Below are positions 1 through 9,100 of a DNA stretch of 23,515 bases, in pieces. The stretch's first letter is position 1. Every line of letters starts with the position of its first letter. The notes beneath the pieces are model-generated. The model saw only the letters and a program-made list of their open reading frames with translations, did not search any database and was not told the origin of the DNA. The translations under genes were made by a program, and so were the position numbers. The DNA is taken from assembly GCA_002451555.1 (NCBI GenBank), contig DKCU01000052.1, positions 1 to 23,515 of the forward strand, read 5' to 3'. The stretch is from Candidatus Segatella albertsiae (GTDB lineage Bacteria; Bacteroidota; Bacteroidia; Bacteroidales; Bacteroidaceae).

Positions 1-5
1 AGAGA

Positions 6-40
6 AGCCTCAGATTTCGAAAAATTTCTGAGGCTTTTTT
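6..40 (+). terminator. Rho-independent terminator of an upstream gene
   Basis: A 9-bp perfect stem (6-14 paired with 27-35, AGCCTCAGA/TCTGAGGCT) is followed by a T run to position 40. It would end a transcript entering from the left edge. No gene for it lies inside the window. Confidence 0.8.
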
Positions 41-87
41 GTATCTTGTTTAAACATAAATAGCTAACCCCATTAGAATATAGACTA

Positions 88-288
88 ATGAAGCAGAAAC
101 ATTCTTGGATATTGCTAGTATTAATATTTCTGATTATTGCTGGCTTTCTTGTAGTTAGGTCGACTTTGAAGCAGAGAGCGTATGAACGATACCAGAATGA
201 ACAGAAAAAAACTTGGGATTCTATGATATCGAAAGAACTAAAAGATTCGATTATCGAGGGAAAGAAGAATAACTCTTTATTATATTAG
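88..288 (+). CDS. Small single-pass membrane protein, unknown function
   Basis: This is a 66-residue frame. Residues about 7-24 are strongly hydrophobic (ILLVLIFLIIAGFLVV) and are followed by a charged, Lys/Glu/Gln-rich tail that could form a short helix. The shape is that of an inner-membrane-anchored small protein with most of its chain on one side. No family is recognised. It sits alone between a terminator and a long hairpin, in a plus-strand orientation convergent with rnr. There is no clear Shine-Dalgarno sequence, which is normal for this phylum, and no clean TAnnTTTG promoter. The hydrophobic-then-charged pattern makes a chance frame less likely, but a spurious call cannot be excluded. 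Confidence 0.5.
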   Translation: MKQKHSWILLVLIFLIIAGFLVVRSTLKQRAYERYQNEQKKTWDSMISKELKDSIIEGKKNNSLLY

Positions 289-324
289 ATCCTACAGTTA
301 AATAAAGTCCTTATGGGGGACTGT

Positions 325-393
325 ATAAACGCACAAAAGGATGAGAGCATTGTCATTTACTTATGACACGCCCTCATCCTTTTGTGCGTTTAT
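325..393. terminator. Long hairpin between convergent genes, likely bidirectional terminator
   Basis: Arms of 21 bp match perfectly (325-345 with 373-393). The loop holds a second 6-bp stem (351-356 TGTCAT with 363-368 ATGACA), so nearly the whole 69 bases fold into one structure. It lies between the 3' ends of the small plus-strand gene and the minus-strand rnr. It could stop transcripts from both sides. The T-rich stretch at 400-413 fits plus-strand termination only loosely. It may also be a copy of a dispersed palindromic repeat. Confidence 0.6.
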
Positions 394-423
394 AGAAATC
401 TTATTTTTGTTTAGCGTAAGCTC

Positions 424-2733
424 TTACTTACGCTTTCTATGGTTGCGAGTCTTCTGCTTACTCTTGCTACCTTTTTTCTTCTTTTCTGCCATGTCTGTAG
501 CTCCTGCCGATTTGTCCTTTCGTACCGGAGCGAAATCGCCAGCAAGTGTGAAGTCGAGTTGTTTCTTCTCCAAGTTGGCTTGCGCTACCTTGATGCGGAT
601 AGCATCGCCGAGAGAGTATTTGTTGTGATGGCGGCGACCGATGAGACAGAAGTTCTTCTCGTCGAAGTCGTAGTAGTCGTCAGCGATATCACGCATAGGA
701 ATCATGCCCTCGCAATGGTTGTCGTCGATGGTGGCGTAGATGCCGTAAGACGTGATGCCACTGATATGGGCGTCGAATTCCTCGCCGAGCTTATCGCCCA
801 TGAACTCCACCATTTTATACTTGATGCTGTCTCGTTCTGCGTTTTGGGCAATCTGTTCCATGTCGGAGCAATGCTCGCAAAGTTCCTCGTAATGTTTCTC
901 GTTGGCACTTCTGCCACCAGCAGCATACTTTGTGAGCAAGCGGTGTACCATCGTGTCAGGGTAACGACGGATAGGAGAAGTGAAGTGAGTGTAGTACTCG
1001 AAAGCCAAGCCGAAGTGACCGATGTTGTGGACGGAATATTTTGCCTTCATCATCGCACGGAGTGCCACCATTTGGATGAGGTTGCTCTCAGGCTTGCCAT
1101 CGCAGTCTGACATCAACTTGTTCAAGCTCTTGGCCGTAGCTCCCTTGGTGCCTTCGGTCTTCATCTTGTACCCGAACTTGACCACAAACTCACGCAGGGT
1201 CTCCAACTTCTGTGGGTCAGGATTGTCGTGGATACGATAAGGCAAGGTCTTAGGCTTCTTGCCTTTCTTCACCTTGCCGATGCTTTCAGCCACCGTACGG
1301 TTGGCGAGGAGCATGAATTCCTCCACGAGTTTGTTGGCATCCTTGGAGCGTTTGTAATAGCAACGGATAGGCTTGCCCTTCTCATCTACATCGAAGTGCA
1401 ACTCCTCACGGTCGAATTTCACCGAACCATTCTTGAATCTTGCCGCACGCAGTTTCTTGGCGAGACGGTCCAGGGTGATGAGCTGAAGTGCATTCTCGCC
1501 TTGGTAAGGATGGTCGGGAGTTTCTGCTGGAGCTGGTGTCCCCGTTCCATCTATCACGCCATTAGCCTCCAATAACTCTTGTACCTCTTCGTATTTATAG
1601 CGACGATCACTTTCGATAACAGTGTGCACGATGCGGTAGTTCTTAACTTCTGCGTTGTTGTCGAGTTCGAAGATGACGCTATAAGCCAATTTTTCCTCGT
1701 TAGGTCGCAGAGAACAGATGTAGTTGCAGAGACGTTCTGGCAACATCGGAATCGTGCGATCTACCAGATAGACAGATGTGGCACGCTTCACGGCTTCCTT
1801 GTCGATGACGCTTCCCTCGGTCACATAGTGAGAAACATCGGCGATGTGTACGCCCACCTGCCAATTGCCGTTTTCCAATTTTTGGATACTTAAGGCATCG
1901 TCGAAGTCCTTGGCATCCTTCGGGTCGATGGTGCAGGTGAATACCTTGCGGAAATCCTCGCGTTCCTTATAGTCTTGTTCTGTGATTTCACCCGTAATCT
2001 TGTTGGCGGCATCCTCCACATTCTTAGGATATTTGTAAGGCAAACCATATTGAGCGAGGATGGAGTTCATCTCCACATCGTTGTCGCCCTTTTGGCCGAG
2101 TACATCTACCACCTCGCCGATAGGACTCTTGTTTTCTCCATCAGGCCACTCGATGATTTTCACCACCGCCTTGTCGTCGGTTTTTCCACCCTTCAACTTG
2201 CGGCGAGGAATGATGATGTTGTGGGCGAATACATCACTTGGAGTAACCAAGTAAGCAATATCCTTATCGACCTTCAGTCTGCCCACGAAGGTATCCTTGG
2301 CACGTTCCAAAATCTTGTTGACCTGTGCTTCCTTGATGTGGTTCTTGCGACGAGCGAGGAAGGTGAATTCTACTCGGTCTCCATTGAGCGCACCCATTGA
2401 GTTGCGTTCTGATACAAAGATAGGTGTCTCGCTGTTGTCAGGAATAACAGAGTTCTTGCCGTTATTCTTGCGCACGAACTTACCCTCCATGACCTGTACA
2501 CTTTGGTTGAGTCGGTATGAGTTATCACTTACTTTAGCCAAGTAGTCATCCCATGCCATTTCCTCCATGATGTCGATAGCCAGCATCTTGAGCGGATGCG
2601 TGGTGAGATGGAGGGAACGGAATATCTCTTTGAAGCTGAGCGTTTCGCCCGCCCTTTCGGCAAAGAACTCTTGGAGCATCTCAGTGAGTTGCGCCTTGTT
2701 CATTCTTTTGCCACCTTTTTTACCTTTTCCCAT
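424..2733 (-). CDS. rnr: Ribonuclease R (RNase II/RNB family 3'-5' exoribonuclease)
   Basis: RNase R degrades RNA processively from the 3' end, including structured RNA, in the cytoplasm. With the start at 2733 the product is 769 residues, a normal length for the family. Order of domains: Lys/Gly-rich start, winged-helix-like segment (about 11-75), cold-shock/OB region (about 85-240), RNB catalytic domain (about 260-600) with the metal-binding signature DPKDAKDFDDA (about 270-280) and HIADVSHYV, S1 domain (about 650-731), and a basic Lys/Arg tail (about 745-769) typical of RNase R. The frame stays open for 65 more codons upstream to 2928. That extension is a translation of two tandem 66-bp repeats (HKASCTRQFE occurs twice) and is rejected. 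ATG 2733 (MGKGKKGGKR) is preferred; ATG 2703 (MNKAQ) is a possible alternative. Confidence 0.95.
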   Translation of the reverse strand: MGKGKKGGKRMNKAQLTEMLQEFFAERAGETLSFKEIFRSLHLTTHPLKMLAIDIMEEMAWDDYLAKVSDNSYRLNQSVQVMEGKFVRKNNGKNSVIPDNSETPIFVSERNSMGALNGDRVEFTFLARRKNHIKEAQVNKILERAKDTFVGRLKVDKDIAYLVTPSDVFAHNIIIPRRKLKGGKTDDKAVVKIIEWPDGENKSPIGEVVDVLGQKGDNDVEMNSILAQYGLPYKYPKNVEDAANKITGEITEQDYKEREDFRKVFTCTIDPKDAKDFDDALSIQKLENGNWQVGVHIADVSHYVTEGSVIDKEAVKRATSVYLVDRTIPMLPERLCNYICSLRPNEEKLAYSVIFELDNNAEVKNYRIVHTVIESDRRYKYEEVQELLEANGVIDGTGTPAPAETPDHPYQGENALQLITLDRLAKKLRAARFKNGSVKFDREELHFDVDEKGKPIRCYYKRSKDANKLVEEFMLLANRTVAESIGKVKKGKKPKTLPYRIHDNPDPQKLETLREFVVKFGYKMKTEGTKGATAKSLNKLMSDCDGKPESNLIQMVALRAMMKAKYSVHNIGHFGLAFEYYTHFTSPIRRYPDTMVHRLLTKYAAGGRSANEKHYEELCEHCSDMEQIAQNAERDSIKYKMVEFMGDKLGEEFDAHISGITSYGIYATIDDNHCEGMIPMRDIADDYYDFDEKNFCLIGRRHHNKYSLGDAIRIKVAQANLEKKQLDFTLAGDFAPVRKDKSAGATDMAEKKKKGSKSKQKTRNHRKRK

Positions 2734-2765
2734 AATTCTAAAGATTAATAGTTTCTTTTTATAGG

Positions 2766-2903
2766 GCAAAGACAATGCAAACGAGTGCAATGAAAGCTTG
2801 CTTTCAAATTGCCGAGTGCAGCTTGCCTTATGCAAAGACAATGCAAACGAGTACAATGAAAGCTTGCTTTCAAATTGCCGAGTGCAGCTTGCCTTATGCA
2901 AAG
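2766..2903. repeat. Two tandem 66-bp repeats plus a 6-bp partial third
   Basis: Units 2766-2831 and 2832-2897 are identical except for one base (G at 2787, A at 2853). A third copy begins at 2898 (GCAAAG) and then diverges. Within each unit CGAGTGCA occurs twice about 31 bp apart, and there is a small palindrome (GAAAGCTTGCTTTC). The array fills the gap between divergent rnr and the sigma-factor gene. From memory, similar elements recur upstream of many Prevotella genes. A copy count across the genome would be needed to show this. Confidence 0.9.
2767..2774 (-). promoter_or_regulatory. Candidate -7 element of rnr inside the 66-bp repeat
   Basis: Read on the minus strand this is TGTCTTTG, one mismatch from the Bacteroidota -7 consensus TAnnTTTG, about 33 bp before the rnr ATG. 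The same element recurs 66 bp further up (2833-2840) because the repeat is duplicated. No convincing -33 TTTG sits at the right distance, so the call is tentative. Confidence 0.4.
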
Positions 2904-2981
2904 AAACAAAAAAAAATGCAGATTTCAAACATTCTTGCCATATTTTTTTCGTTTTTTATTAAATATGTAACAAAAAGGACA

Positions 2982-3009
2982 TTTGTTCCGATTTTTTTTC
3001 ATAAGTTTG
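2982..3009 (+). promoter_or_regulatory. Housekeeping-type promoter of the ECF sigma gene
   Basis: TAAGTTTG at 3002-3009 is a perfect Bacteroidota -7 element (TAnnTTTG). TTTG at 2982-2985 could be the -33 element, but the 16-nt spacer is shorter than the usual 19-20. Transcription from here would start near 3015, giving a leader of about 40 nt before ATG 3055. This decides the start of the downstream gene: the longer frame from 2983 would begin upstream of its own promoter. Confidence 0.65.
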
Positions 3010-3054
3010 CAGACGAAAAGAGAAGAGAGATTATTTCGAGAAATTATAGTACAG

Positions 3055-3555
3055 ATGCAAGCAACGGAATTTGAGGGATTTTTTAAGGAGAACTATTCGA
3101 AGATATATTACTTGGCACTCAGTCTTCTTCACGATGAGGAGGCTGCGAGGGATATCGTGTCCGATAGTTTCGAATACTTATTCACTCACAATTCTCAGTT
3201 ACAAAAGAATGATGCTTGCAATTACTTATTTGTCAGTGTCAGGCATCGTTGTGCGGATTATTACCGTAAGCAAGCTGTTCACCAACGTTATTCCAATTAT
3301 ATAGCTTATACTTCCGAAAGGGTGGAGGACTCCATGGCATTCTTGGAACATGAGGAGCAGGTGGGACAAATCTTGAAGTTGATGAAATACCTGTCTCCTC
3401 GAACTCGTGATATCATGGAGGCTCACTATTTGAATGGGAAAAAGTATAGTGAGGTAGCTGAGGAGTTTGGTATCAGTGAGAGTGCTGTCAAGAAACATGT
3501 GATGCAAGCATTGAAATTCTTCAGGGAGAAGTTGAGCTCCAACAAAAAAAGTTAA
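3055..3555 (+). CDS. ECF sigma factor, FecI-like RNA polymerase sigma-70 family
   Basis: The 166-residue product directs RNA polymerase to target promoters and is normally held inactive by the partner anti-sigma factor encoded next. Region 2 spans about residues 6-70 (FFKENYSKIYYLALSLL, then DEEAARDIVSDSFEYLF). Region 4 occupies the C-terminal third (LSPRTRDIMEAHYLNGKKY, then SEVAEEFGISESAVKKHV), a helix-turn-helix that reads the -35 region. There is no region 3 or region 1, as expected for ECF sigmas. Start 3055 (MQATEFEGFF) is chosen because the TAAGTTTG promoter lies at 3002-3009, and because 24 extra residues encoded upstream do not resemble the family. The FecR gene follows after 66 nt. 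Confidence 0.93.
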   Translation: MQATEFEGFFKENYSKIYYLALSLLHDEEAARDIVSDSFEYLFTHNSQLQKNDACNYLFVSVRHRCADYYRKQAVHQRYSNYIAYTSERVEDSMAFLEHEEQVGQILKLMKYLSPRTRDIMEAHYLNGKKYSEVAEEFGISESAVKKHVMQALKFFREKLSSNKKS

Positions 3556-3621
3556 AGAAACGACTTCCTGAGTACCTTTAATCCCTCATAAATCGCTTTA
3601 TAAATAAGGAATAGATAGAAA

Positions 3622-4689
3622 ATGTCAGATAAGAAACTTGAAAATATAGAGATGGAAGATGTAGAGCATGGTTTGCTGGAACAGCTGGTTACAGAGGCTC
3701 TGATGAGAGACAAGATGGAAGCTCCCGATACGGGCGAGGAGTGGAAAAAACTTGCCGCTCGTATGGCTATGCCTACTGCTGAGGCACCGTCCACCTCCAA
3801 TCCTAAAATTCAAAAAGCGCATCTTTTCTCTCTTCGAACATTCTGGATGGCTATGGGTTCTGTAGCAGCGATAGCTCTCATCCTATTCATGATTTCTTTA
3901 CGGATGGAAAAGGTGACTCCTGGTGCGCTTTATGAGGCAAGGAAGCTGTCTGCTGAAATCGTGGTCTTGGATGGTGAGAATCATGAACGTGTGATAAATA
4001 GTCATGAGATGACCTTGGCTTCTTCCGATAAACTAGAGCACCATACTGTAGTTGTGCCAGAGGGAAAGGATATGAAACTGATCTTGGCAGATGGAACGCA
4101 AGTGTGGCTCAATGCCAATAGTCGCCTCACTTATCCTACGGCCTTTCATGGGCTGAATCGTGAGGTGGAATTGCAAGGTGAGGGATATTTTAAGGTAACT
4201 CATGATGCACGCCATCCTTTTATCGTAAGGACTGGGGATATGCAGACTCGTGTGTTGGGCACGGAGTTTAACGTAAATGCGTCCGACTTGAGTCATCCGC
4301 ACGTTACCTTGGTGGAAGGAAGCGTCAAGGTGACATCTTGCTTGGCACATGGGAAGGACACTCCGTCTGCAAGCAAGGTCATTGTGCCCGGCGAGGATGC
4401 TATGATGAACGAGAAAGGTGAAATCAAGGTGAGCCATGTCGATACGGATGATGTGGCGTGTTGGAAGGACGGTATCCAGCTTTTCAATGATGCCTCTTTG
4501 CGAGAAATCGTACTCCAGTTGGGCAGTTGGTATAATGTGAACGTCGTTTGTCATGATGAAGCGTTGCTGAATACGCATCTGCGCTATATGTATGATAGAA
4601 GAAAAGGAATCGAGGAAGCTATAAAAATGCTGAACGATATTTCAAATAATAAGATAAAACTGCATAATAATACCATTTTGATAGAATAA
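3622..4689 (+). CDS. FecR-family anti-sigma factor
   Basis: This 355-residue inner-membrane regulator should bind the preceding ECF sigma with its cytoplasmic N-terminus and receive the signal from the TonB-dependent transporter in the periplasm. Residues 1-70 form the cytoplasmic part. One membrane segment spans about 74-93 (FWMAMGSVAAIALILFMIS). The FecR domain covers about 141-240, with the usual LADGTQVWLNANSRLTYP and VLGTEFNVNA motifs. The C-terminal part (about 285-355, IQLFNDASLREIVLQLGSWY) matches the DUF4974 domain that ends Bacteroidota FecR proteins. The gene is probably cotranscribed with the sigma gene, and a terminator overlaps its stop codon. The membership is clear; the ligand system it controls is inferred from the neighbouring SusCD genes. 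Confidence 0.93.
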   Translation: MSDKKLENIEMEDVEHGLLEQLVTEALMRDKMEAPDTGEEWKKLAARMAMPTAEAPSTSNPKIQKAHLFSLRTFWMAMGSVAAIALILFMISLRMEKVTPGALYEARKLSAEIVVLDGENHERVINSHEMTLASSDKLEHHTVVVPEGKDMKLILADGTQVWLNANSRLTYPTAFHGLNREVELQGEGYFKVTHDARHPFIVRTGDMQTRVLGTEFNVNASDLSHPHVTLVEGSVKVTSCLAHGKDTPSASKVIVPGEDAMMNEKGEIKVSHVDTDDVACWKDGIQLFNDASLREIVLQLGSWYNVNVVCHDEALLNTHLRYMYDRRKGIEEAIKMLNDISNNKIKLHNNTILIE

Positions 4690-4720
4690 TCCTATGAAAA
4701 TATGGATTATTTTAATTTTT
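4685..4720 (+). terminator. Terminator after the sigma/anti-sigma pair
   Basis: AATAATCC (4685-4692) pairs with GGATTATT (4704-4711) across a short loop, followed by a T-rich run to 4720. The stem overlaps the FecR stop codon. It separates the regulatory pair from the structural operon, so the latter needs its own promoter. Confidence 0.65.
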
Positions 4721-4735
4721 TAGGTGCCCGAAGTT

Positions 4736-4782
4736 ACTCTTTGTCCGCTTTTATAGTAAAACAATAAAAACAGACAAAGAGT
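4736..4782 (+). promoter_or_regulatory. Inverted repeat and candidate ECF-dependent promoter of the uptake operon
   Basis: ACTCTTTGTC (4736-4745) and GACAAAGAGT (4773-4782) are perfect 10-bp inverted arms. The second ends one base before the ATG at 4784. There is no TAnnTTTG housekeeping -7 element in the gap after the terminator, so promotion by the ECF sigma encoded upstream is a reasonable inference. As RNA, the arms could pair and cover the start region, giving a second level of control. Confidence 0.45.
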
Positions 4783-4783
4783 T

Positions 4784-6175
4784 ATGAACAAGAAACTTTT
4801 GATTTTGACCGTGGCAAGTATGCTGATGATGCCGATGGCTTCTTCGGCTATCGTAATGCCACAAGTACAGCAAGCCCAGGTGGCAGACAATGCCAAGGGT
4901 ACTGAGTTTTTCAAAGGCACTTTTGCCGAAGCTTTGGCAAAGGCCAAGAAGGAAAACAAAAAGCTGATGGTGGATTGCTACACCCTTTGGTGTGGTCCAT
5001 GCCGCTATATGGCCAAGAATGTTTTCCCTGACGAGAACCTGGGCAAGTTCATGAACGAGCATTTTGTTTGTATGCAACTTGACATGGAACATGGCGAGGG
5101 ACCAGAGCGCAACAAGACTTTCCAGGTAAAGGCTTATCCTACCTTTATCTTTTTTGATGCCGATGGCAAGGAGATGAACCGTTTTGAGGGTATGGCGATG
5201 CAAGACGAGTTCCAAAAACGATGCGAGCGCATCCTCAAAGGCGAGGCTCCAATATCTAAAGAGGATACTCAAAAAACCAAGCAAGAGAAACAAGCACAGC
5301 AGGCTGCTGAGAAAGATACCATCATAGACGAAGGCAAAGGGGTGAATTTCATCAAGGGCTCCGAGGTTCGCTTTGCAGATGTCTTGGCACAGGCGAAACG
5401 TGAGAACAAACGAGTACTCGTAGATTTCTGGGCTACTTGGTGTCATGCTTGTATGCAGATGAACAAGACGACCTTCCGTGATACACGTGTGGGCAACTTG
5501 ATGAACTATTCATTTGTCAACTATGCCGTGGATGTAGATCATGATGCCGATGCCAAGGAATTGGTGGAAAAATTCAATGTCAAGGCATTCCCTACTTATC
5601 TCATTTTGAATCCTGATGGTACGGAGTATAATCGAATTGTAGGCAGCAATCGTGTAGAGGGATTTGCCAAGGCTTTGACTGATGCCTTGTTGGGAAAGGA
5701 AGACAAATATATTATGATGGAAAGAATGCAAAAAGAGGCTGAAGCAAAGGCCAAGGCTGAGCGACAAGCTAACTTGACGGCCTCTCCTAAGGCTACCCCT
5801 AAGACCGAGGTGAAGTTCTTGGCAGGTACGGATGTGGAGAAAGGCATCAAGGCTGCCAAGGCTAAGAAGAAAAACTTGATGGTGTTCTTCACGGATGGTG
5901 ACTACAAGTCGGACTATGTGGAGAAGTATTCTTTCAATGATGCAGCCATTGCCGATTATCTCAACAAGAACTTTCTGTGTATGTTTGTGGATGTCAAGAG
6001 CAAGCAAGGCGATGCTGTTGCGACAAAATATAAAATAGCAGAGTCGTTCCCTGGTTTCTTGCTCTTCAATAACAAGGGAGAAAACAAAGGTTATGCAAAC
6101 GGAACCTTGCGCTCCGTGGATATGATGAAGGAAACTTTTGATATGTATCTAAACTATAGTTCAAACCAAAAATAA
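4784..6175 (+). CDS. Periplasmic protein with three thioredoxin folds
   Basis: A 463-residue exported protein. Residues 1-22 form a signal peptide without a lipobox Cys, so it should be soluble in the periplasm. Three thioredoxin-like units follow. Unit 1 (about 40-155) has the active site WCGPC (Cys70, Cys73) and cis-Pro119 in AYPT. Unit 2 (about 185-305) has WCHAC (Cys220, Cys223) and cis-Pro270 in AFPT. Unit 3 (about 343-460) keeps the fold, with Pro423 in SFPG, but has FFTDGDYKSDY where the CxxC should be, so it is probably redox-inactive. Charged, coiled-coil-like linkers (about 158-180 and 312-335) join the units. The stop is only 7 nt before the SusC-like gene, so the two are surely cotranscribed. 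It likely reduces or isomerises disulfides in the imported substrate or in partner proteins. Confidence 0.88.
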   Translation: MNKKLLILTVASMLMMPMASSAIVMPQVQQAQVADNAKGTEFFKGTFAEALAKAKKENKKLMVDCYTLWCGPCRYMAKNVFPDENLGKFMNEHFVCMQLDMEHGEGPERNKTFQVKAYPTFIFFDADGKEMNRFEGMAMQDEFQKRCERILKGEAPISKEDTQKTKQEKQAQQAAEKDTIIDEGKGVNFIKGSEVRFADVLAQAKRENKRVLVDFWATWCHACMQMNKTTFRDTRVGNLMNYSFVNYAVDVDHDADAKELVEKFNVKAFPTYLILNPDGTEYNRIVGSNRVEGFAKALTDALLGKEDKYIMMERMQKEAEAKAKAERQANLTASPKATPKTEVKFLAGTDVEKGIKAAKAKKKNLMVFFTDGDYKSDYVEKYSFNDAAIADYLNKNFLCMFVDVKSKQGDAVATKYKIAESFPGFLLFNNKGENKGYANGTLRSVDMMKETFDMYLNYSSNQK

Positions 6176-6182
6176 ATATGTT

Positions 6183-9100
6183 ATGGGAGATTTTAAGTCA
6201 AGAGTGACCGCATTGGCGATGATTTCGTCATTTGTCTCTCCTCTCTCTCTGGTTTATAGTCAGGCAGCAGTGATTGGTGACCAACCGCTGCTTGCCAATG
6301 ACTGGGCTGGGGAGCAGATGGCGAAGATGAAGGAGCAAACATCATTGGTGGATGCGTTTAAGAGAGTAGAGAAACTCACAGGGTACAGGATCATGTATTC
6401 CTATGATGACGTGAAGAATTACAAGGCACAGGCTACGCCTTCTTCCAAGGATGTACATAAAGCCTTGTCGCAAGTATTGGGCAACCTTCCTTTGGACTTT
6501 ACCATCAATGGCAAGTTTGTGTCTATTTCTAAAAAGGTTCCTCAGGTTTCCAATGTTTCCTTGTCTTCCGATGTAAGAGAGGGAAAGACGGTCGTGTTGC
6601 AAGGTCAGGTTGTCGATGAGAATGGCGAGCCTCTGCCTGGCGTGACTGTGCAGGCTGGCAAGAACAGCAAGATTGCCACGGTGACCAATACCGACGGTAC
6701 CTTTGTGCTCCAGTTGAATCGTGGTCGTGCCGTAAATGTCGATTTCTCCTACATCGGCATGAAGTCGGAGCATTATATGTTCAAGTGCCAGGAGGACTTC
6801 CGTAACTTGGTCATTAAACTAAAGGACGATGCTTCTTCCTTGAAGGAAGTCGTTGTGACGGGTATGTTCAATAAGCGTCGTGAGACCTATACGGGCTCTG
6901 CCAAGACCGTTACTTCCAAGGACTTGAAGTTGGCTGGTAACTCCAATCTCTTGTCTTCGCTCTCTAATGTCGATCCTAGTTTCAATATTGTGACCAACGA
7001 TTTGATAGGTAGCGACCCAAATAAGTTGCCTGACATCACCATGCGTGGTTCCACTGCCTTGAGCACGGATGTGAAGAGTATGCAAAACAATGCCAGCAAC
7101 AAGGTGTCGAGCAATCTTCCTCTCTTTATCATGGATGGTTTCGAGGTCAGCTTGGAGCGTTTCAACGACTTGGACGAAAATCAGGTGGAGAGCATCACTC
7201 TCTTGAAGGATGCTTCTGCAACGGCTCTCTATGGTACTCGTGGTGCCAATGGTGTTGTGGTCATCACTACCAAGAAGCCAGAGAGCGGTCGTCTTCGTGT
7301 CACTTATAAGGGAACTCTGACGGTCGAGGCTCCAGACCTCACAGGCTACAACTTGATGAATGCCGATGAGAAATTAAAATACGAGAAATTAGCAGGTCTT
7401 TATACGGCAACGGATGATGTCAAGAAGCAACAGAGTCTTGACAATCTCTATAATGCCCGCATGATGAATGCAGCGCGAGGCATTGATACTTATTGGCTCA
7501 AATACCCTATCCATACGGGTGTAGGTCATAAGCACAGCTTGCGTGTAGAGGGCGGTGACGATGTGTTCCGTTATTCTGGAAATTTGCTTTACAACAATAT
7601 CAATGGTGCGATGAAGGGTTCTGCCCGCAATACCTTTACGGGTGGCGTGTTCTTGTCTTACAAGTACAAGAACTTGACATTCCAGAACGACCTCCAGATT
7701 TCCAGCAACACATCCAAGAACTCGCCGTATGGCTCGTTCAGTGATTATACTTCTGTAAATCCCTATTATACACCATTTGATTCGGATGGCAATTATGTCA
7801 AGAAGTTGGAGAGCAATACGTCTTATCCATCCTTGGGATTGAACTCGGGTGTGACAGTTTATAATCCTCTCTACAATGCGATGTTGCCTCAGAAGAATGA
7901 GAGTAAATACACCTCCATCACCAATAACTTTGCCATCGAGTGGCATCTCAACGATGCTTTCTTCATGCGTGGTTCCTTGGGCATAACCAGTGAGAAGAGT
8001 AGAAGCGATGTCTATGTGCCAGCAGAGAACACCGCCTTTGATGAGTATGCTATATCTGATTATGGACGTAAGGGAACTTATACTTACGGCACAGGTGAGA
8101 ACAGTCAGTATGAACTGAACATCACGGCCAACTATTCCAAGACCTTTGCCGACTTGCATGCTCTCTATGTGGGCTTGGGCTATACCTTGGCGCAGACCAA
8201 GTATGAGGATTATTCTTTCCAGGCTGAGGGCATCACCAATAGCAACATGGCTTTTTTGGGGGCTGCCACGGCATATGCACAGGGTACTACCCCTTATGGC
8301 TATGAAAGTACGGTTCGCCGTGTGGGAGTGACGGGCAACTTCAACTATACATACGCCGACCGATATTTCGTGGATGGTACGTTCAAGACGGAAGGTTCAT
8401 CCCAGTTTGGTAAGGACAATCGTTTTGCCCCATTCTTCAGTGTGGGCGCTGGTTGGAATATACATAACGAGAAGTTCCTCAAAGGCAACAATCTTATCAA
8501 TGTGGCTCGTCTTCGCCTGAGCTATGGTACAAGCGGCTCGCAGTCATTCTCTCCTTATCAGGCTCTCACCAGCTACAAGAGCATTGATGGCTATAACTTC
8601 AATGGCTTGTATGGTGTCAAGTTGATGGGCATTGGTAACTCGGAGCTGAAGTGGCAGAAGACCAAGCAGTGGAACGTGGGCCTTGATTTGGAGCTCATGA
8701 AGAATCGTTTTGCGTTGAACTTCGATTATTACAACAAGTTGACCGATGATTTGCTCTCTGATGTCAATCTGCCGACTTCTGCCGGTTTTAGCAGTTTCAA
8801 GGGCAACGTGGGACAGGTGGAGAACCGAGGCTTCGAGTTGGGGGCCAACGCCTACCTTATCCGTGACACCAAGAAGCAGTTGATTTGGTCTGTTGGCGGA
8901 ACCATGATTCACAATGTCAATAAGATTAAGAAGATAAGCAACTATCTAGAATATTTGAACTCCTTGATGGAGAACGAAGAGGATGTAAATCCTAGTTTCA
9001 TGTACAAGGAGGGTGAGAGCATCAATACGATATTCGCTGTCAGAAGTCAAGGTATCGACCCAAGCAATGGCAAGGAAATCTATGTGAAGAAAGACGGTTC

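Noticed and set aside
439..1110. 223-codon plus-strand frame antisense to rnr
   Set aside because: It is a shadow of a well-supported minus-strand gene and has no recognisable domain.
2766..2903. CRISPR array
   Set aside because: The units are directly adjacent 66-mers with no unique spacers.
2734..2928. N-terminal extension of the rnr frame
   Set aside because: It translates the tandem 66-bp repeats, giving a duplicated peptide unrelated to RNase R. ATG 2733 gives a normal start.
2983..3054. Longer start for the ECF sigma factor
   Set aside because: The perfect TAAGTTTG promoter element lies at 3002-3009, downstream of that ATG, and the extra residues do not resemble the family.
4751..5446. 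231-codon minus-strand frame antisense to the thioredoxin gene
   Set aside because: It is a mirror of the coding strand with thioredoxin motifs, without promoter or family.
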